Below, piece after piece: positions 61,723 to 64,000 of a stretch of DNA of 64,000 nt. The position numbers were made by a program, and so were the translations under genes. Source of the DNA: Phytohabitans houttuyneae (GTDB lineage: Bacteria > Actinomycetota > Actinomycetes > Mycobacteriales > Micromonosporaceae); assembly GCF_011764425.1 (NCBI RefSeq), contig NZ_BLPF01000003.1, positions 434,001 to 498,000 on the forward strand. Reading direction: 5' to 3'. The notes under the pieces were generated by a model. That model made no database searches. It was given only the letters and a program-made list of their open reading frames with translations, and had not been told where the DNA came from. Position 1 is the first letter of the stretch; each line of letters opens with the position of its first letter.

Positions 61723-62238
61723 CTACAGCTGGTAGGTGGAGTTGATGATGGCGCCCTTGCGGGCGTAGTGGATGATCGCGTCCTGGACGTCGAGTGGGTG
61801 GGTCGGGATGACGCCCTCGATGAGGTCCTCCTCGCGGGCCCCGTGCAGCGAGAGGCCGAAACGGCAGCAGTACACCTTGCCGCCCTCGGCCAGGAACGTC
61901 TTGAGCTGGTTGTTGATGTTGTGCTCGCCGGGGAACGCGGAGTTGCCCGTGGTCGGGAAGCCCCGGGTGGCCAGGCAGTTCAGCGAGCCAGGTCCGTAGA
62001 AGTAGATGGCCGCCTCGAAGCCCTTGCGCAGCGCGCGGGTGGCCTGCAGCACGGCCACGAAGCTGACGGACGACTCGTGCGCGATGCCGTGCACGAGGGT
62101 GAAGTACGCCTCGCCGTTCTCGGCCTTGTAGTCGGGAAACACCTTGGTGCTGCCGTAGATGCTGGAGCCCTCGGGCAGCGACGGGTGCGGGATCTCCGCG
62201 AGGCTCTGGCTCTCCAGCTCGCTCAGGTCGACGGTCAT
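61723..62238 (-). CDS. MSMEG_0572/Sll0783 family nitrogen-starvation-response protein
   Basis: A 171-residue DsrE-fold-like protein: TVDLSELESQSLAEIPHPSL, YFTLVHGIAHESSVSFVAVL, AAIYFYGPGSLNCLATRGFP and KVYCCRFGLSLHGAREEDLI. In the cyanobacterium Synechocystis the homologue Sll0783 is strongly induced on nitrogen starvation. Several cysteines are conserved in family style. It lies 11 bases before the radical SAM gene in the same operon. Confidence 0.9.
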   Translation of the reverse strand: MTVDLSELESQSLAEIPHPSLPEGSSIYGSTKVFPDYKAENGEAYFTLVHGIAHESSVSFVAVLQATRALRKGFEAAIYFYGPGSLNCLATRGFPTTGNSAFPGEHNINNQLKTFLAEGGKVYCCRFGLSLHGAREEDLIEGVIPTHPLDVQDAIIHYARKGAIINSTYQL

Positions 62239-62261
62239 GTCCTCTCCTTCGATTCGGTGGG

Positions 62262-63077
62262 CTATCGGTACAGGGCGGAAAAGTTCTCCCGGAAGATCAG
62301 GTCTGCCAGGTCGCCGTCACCGGTGGCGGCGACCATCCGGGCGTACTCACCGGCGTGGTCGCCCCACGGCTGGTCACTGGCGAACAGCACCCGGTCGTGG
62401 CCGACGCCGCGGCGCTCGATCTCGCGGGCCAGCCAGTACGGGGTGAAGCCGATGGCCCACGACAGGTCGGTGTAGACGCGCTTGCCGGCCGCGATCCAGT
62501 CGAAGAAGCGGGAACCGGCCAGCTTGATGTGCCCGCTCATCCCGCCGCCGAAGTGGACCAGGTGGATCGCGGCCCGGTCGGCGTACCAGTCGACCAGGTG
62601 GCCGACCTCGTCGATGTCCGACGCGGCGCCCGGCGACGTGTGGACGTGCACGACCAGGTCGAAACGTTCGGCCGTACCGAAGATCTGGTCCAGCAGAGGG
62701 CGGCAGGCCGGGTCGGTCGCCCGGCCGCCAAGCAGGAAGCTCACCTTCAGCGCTCGCACACCACGTTCTCCCGCCAGCGCGAGGGCGGCCATGGTGCGCC
62801 GCTCGTCGTCCGGTCGAGGCGAAACCCACAGACCGGCGCGGATGCGCTCGTCCGTCTGGGCCGCTTCGACGACCAACTCGTTGAAGGAGAAGGCGACCGC
62901 GGGGTCTGGCACACCGTAGTTGGGCAGCACCAACGCCCGCTCGGTGCGCTCGGCGTCCAGATCGGCCAGGAGCTGCTTGACCGTGGCGCGTGCGGTCGTG
63001 TCGGGCTTGACCGGTGGACCGCCGTAGAACGGGTACGCCGGCAGCACACCGATATGGCGGTGAGCGTCAAAGACCAT
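62262..63077 (-). CDS. Amidohydrolase family protein of the Nit1C cluster
   Basis: The 271-residue metal-dependent hydrolase starts MVFDAHRHIGVLPAYPFYGG (HxH metal motif), and has VHVHTSPGAASDIDEVGHLV (His), AIHLVHFGGGMSGHIKLAG (His) and the late metal Asp in VLFASDQPWGDHAGEYARMV, as in the amidohydrolase_2/TIM-barrel group. It may hydrolyse an amide or decarboxylate a ring acid made by other enzymes of the cluster. The start at 63077 places the HxH motif at residue 5, as in the family. Confidence 0.85.
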   Translation of the reverse strand: MVFDAHRHIGVLPAYPFYGGPPVKPDTTARATVKQLLADLDAERTERALVLPNYGVPDPAVAFSFNELVVEAAQTDERIRAGLWVSPRPDDERRTMAALALAGERGVRALKVSFLLGGRATDPACRPLLDQIFGTAERFDLVVHVHTSPGAASDIDEVGHLVDWYADRAAIHLVHFGGGMSGHIKLAGSRFFDWIAAGKRVYTDLSWAIGFTPYWLAREIERRGVGHDRVLFASDQPWGDHAGEYARMVAATGDGDLADLIFRENFSALYR

Positions 63078-63091
63078 CGCGTGGACCCCCT

Positions 63092-64000
63092 TCACCCGAC
63101 CGGCAGTGCGACGCCCAGCGTCGCCGGCGCACCGGTGAGGACCCCGCACACGTCGGCGAGGCGCCGGGACGCGTCGACGTGGTCGGCCAGAAACTCGGCG
63201 TCGCGCCCGACCGCTTCGAACCGGCCCGAACCCCAGCTGTGCTGCCACGGCAGGCCGAGGAAGTAGAGGCCCGGGCAGCTCGTCACGCCCCGCCAGTGCA
63301 TCGGATAGCCGCGCCCGTCGAACACCGGGACGCCGATCCAGCCATGGTCACGGGTGAAGCCGGTGGACCAGATCACCGACGCGATCCCGGCCGACCGTGT
63401 GTCCACGGTGGATGGTTGGCTGTCGTCGGGTTCCCACACCGGCACGTACCGCGCCTCGGTGGGTGCCTCGATCCCGCGCGCCGCGATGTAGGCGTCGATG
63501 CTGTCCTTGATGCTCTCGGCCACCGCGTCGGCACGGTCGAGGTTGGCCTTCAGGTCACCGGCGAACGCGAGCGTCGAGCCGTGCACGTCCACCAGGCGCC
63601 CGTACAGCCGCATCCCATCTTTGGCGAACGCTCGCAGGTCGATGTCGCGGCCGCCGTCCCGGCCGGTGACGTAGTGGTTGACCCGCAGCCGGACCGCGTC
63701 CGCGTCGGAGAACTCGTCGATCCCCTTGGCGTAGTGGCCCATGTCGTCCAGCCAGGCGACACAGTCGCGGCCACGGTAGAACCGCGCCACCCGCGGTGCG
63801 CCGCCGACAGCCAGGTGCACCTGCCGTCCCGCCAGATGCAGGTCCTCGGCGATCTGGCATCCCGACTGGCCGGTCCCGACGACCAGCACCGCGCCGTCGG
63901 GCAACTGCTCCGGACTTTGGTACTGGCAGGAGTGGATCTGGATCACATCACCGCGGAGCCGTTCCGCCATACGCGGAACCGACGGCGAGTGGTACGGTCC
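63092..64000 (-). CDS. MSMEG_0569 family flavin-dependent oxidoreductase (5' end off window)
   Basis: The visible 302 C-terminal residues contain the second dinucleotide-binding motif VLVVGTGQSGCQIAEDLHLA, the Baeyer-Villiger/FMO-like ASVIWSTGFTRDHGWIGVPV, and GLYFLGLPWQHSWGSGRFEA near the end. This matches the FAD-dependent monooxygenase-like MSMEG_0569 family of Nit1C clusters. The FAD-binding N-terminus lies beyond the right edge; the frame is open to base 64000. It is the first gene of the operon visible here, 14 bases before the amidohydrolase. Confidence 0.87.
   Translation of the reverse strand, partial: GPYHSPSVPRMAERLRGDVIQIHSCQYQSPEQLPDGAVLVVGTGQSGCQIAEDLHLAGRQVHLAVGGAPRVARFYRGRDCVAWLDDMGHYAKGIDEFSDADAVRLRVNHYVTGRDGGRDIDLRAFAKDGMRLYGRLVDVHGSTLAFAGDLKANLDRADAVAESIKDSIDAYIAARGIEAPTEARYVPVWEPDDSQPSTVDTRSAGIASVIWSTGFTRDHGWIGVPVFDGRGYPMHWRGVTSCPGLYFLGLPWQHSWGSGRFEAVGRDAEFLADHVDASRRLADVCGVLTGAPATLGVALPVG

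Overview
The window is GC-rich DNA with dense, translationally coupled operons, frequent GTG starts and GC-rich hairpin terminators. Together with the gene families present (RsbRST stressosome, CsbD, DUF3052, DUF3618, many ECF sigma factors, PadR/membrane-protein pairs, Trypco/STAND modules) this points to a soil or plant-associated actinomycete, most likely in or near the Micromonosporaceae. The family-level assignment is inference. I saw no tRNA, rRNA, CRISPR array or intact insertion sequence.

Layout. (1) 1-1603, minus: a Trypco1-domain protein overlapping a trypsin-like protease/STAND NTPase that runs off the left edge, a candidate conflict/defence module. (2) 1857-3368: a small conserved hypothetical gene, a DUF3052 gene and poorly resolved small reading frames. 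(3) 3431-9459, minus: a partner-switching stress-signalling operon: RsbR, RsbS, RsbT, an ATPase-SpoIIE phosphatase, a hybrid histidine kinase and a receiver-GAF-PP2C protein, preceded by an RsbW-like kinase. (4) 9599-12215: stress-associated small genes (CsbD, DUF3618, holin-like membrane protein, CBS protein); csbD has a plausible SigB-type promoter. (5) 12240-16765: ECF sigma factor, MerR regulator divergent from a siderophore-interacting protein, EEP-family hydrolase, secreted protein, Uma2 nuclease, flavin reductase.

(6) 16781-36609: a catabolic island of about 20 kb around an IclR regulator (20652-21416). Leftward genes: N-acyl-D-amino-acid deacylase, D-amino-acid deaminase/aldolase-like PLP enzyme, Gfo/Idh/MocA dehydrogenase. 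Rightward genes: two MlrC/M81 metallohydrolases, an ABC importer with permease and ATPase fused in one chain, three SDRs, a class III aminotransferase, a glucarate-dehydratase-like enolase, a ManA-like isomerase and three zinc dehydrogenases. Short inverted repeats (GTCCGC-N3-GCGGAC type) at 20-bp steps lie in both control regions and probably are the IclR operators. The substrate is unknown; the gene set suggests an amino- or acyl-modified sugar acid or a D-amino-acid conjugate.

(7) 36606-54483: mixed accessory genes: TRIC-type channel, alpha/beta hydrolase divergent from a GntR regulator with a strong palindromic operator, secreted beta-propeller lectin-like protein, two more ECF sigma loci, a large membrane protein with a PadR regulator, a NarL-type two-component system, VOC protein, peptidase E, AraC regulator, reductase. 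(8) 54647-56368: an Hsp70-like ATPase fused to a membrane anchor and a PH-like domain. (9) 56451-64000, minus: a Nit1C-like cluster (MSMEG_0565-0572 type): glycosyltransferase, two tandem nitrilase-family proteins, GNAT-AIR synthase fusion, radical SAM enzyme, Sll0783-like protein, amidohydrolase, flavoprotein (cut by the right edge). One of the two nitrilases has lost its catalytic cysteine.

At least ten genes are interrupted by single-base frameshifts, nearly all repaired by adding one G or C to a short G/C run, so many are likely sequence errors rather than real gene decay. They are flagged gene by gene.
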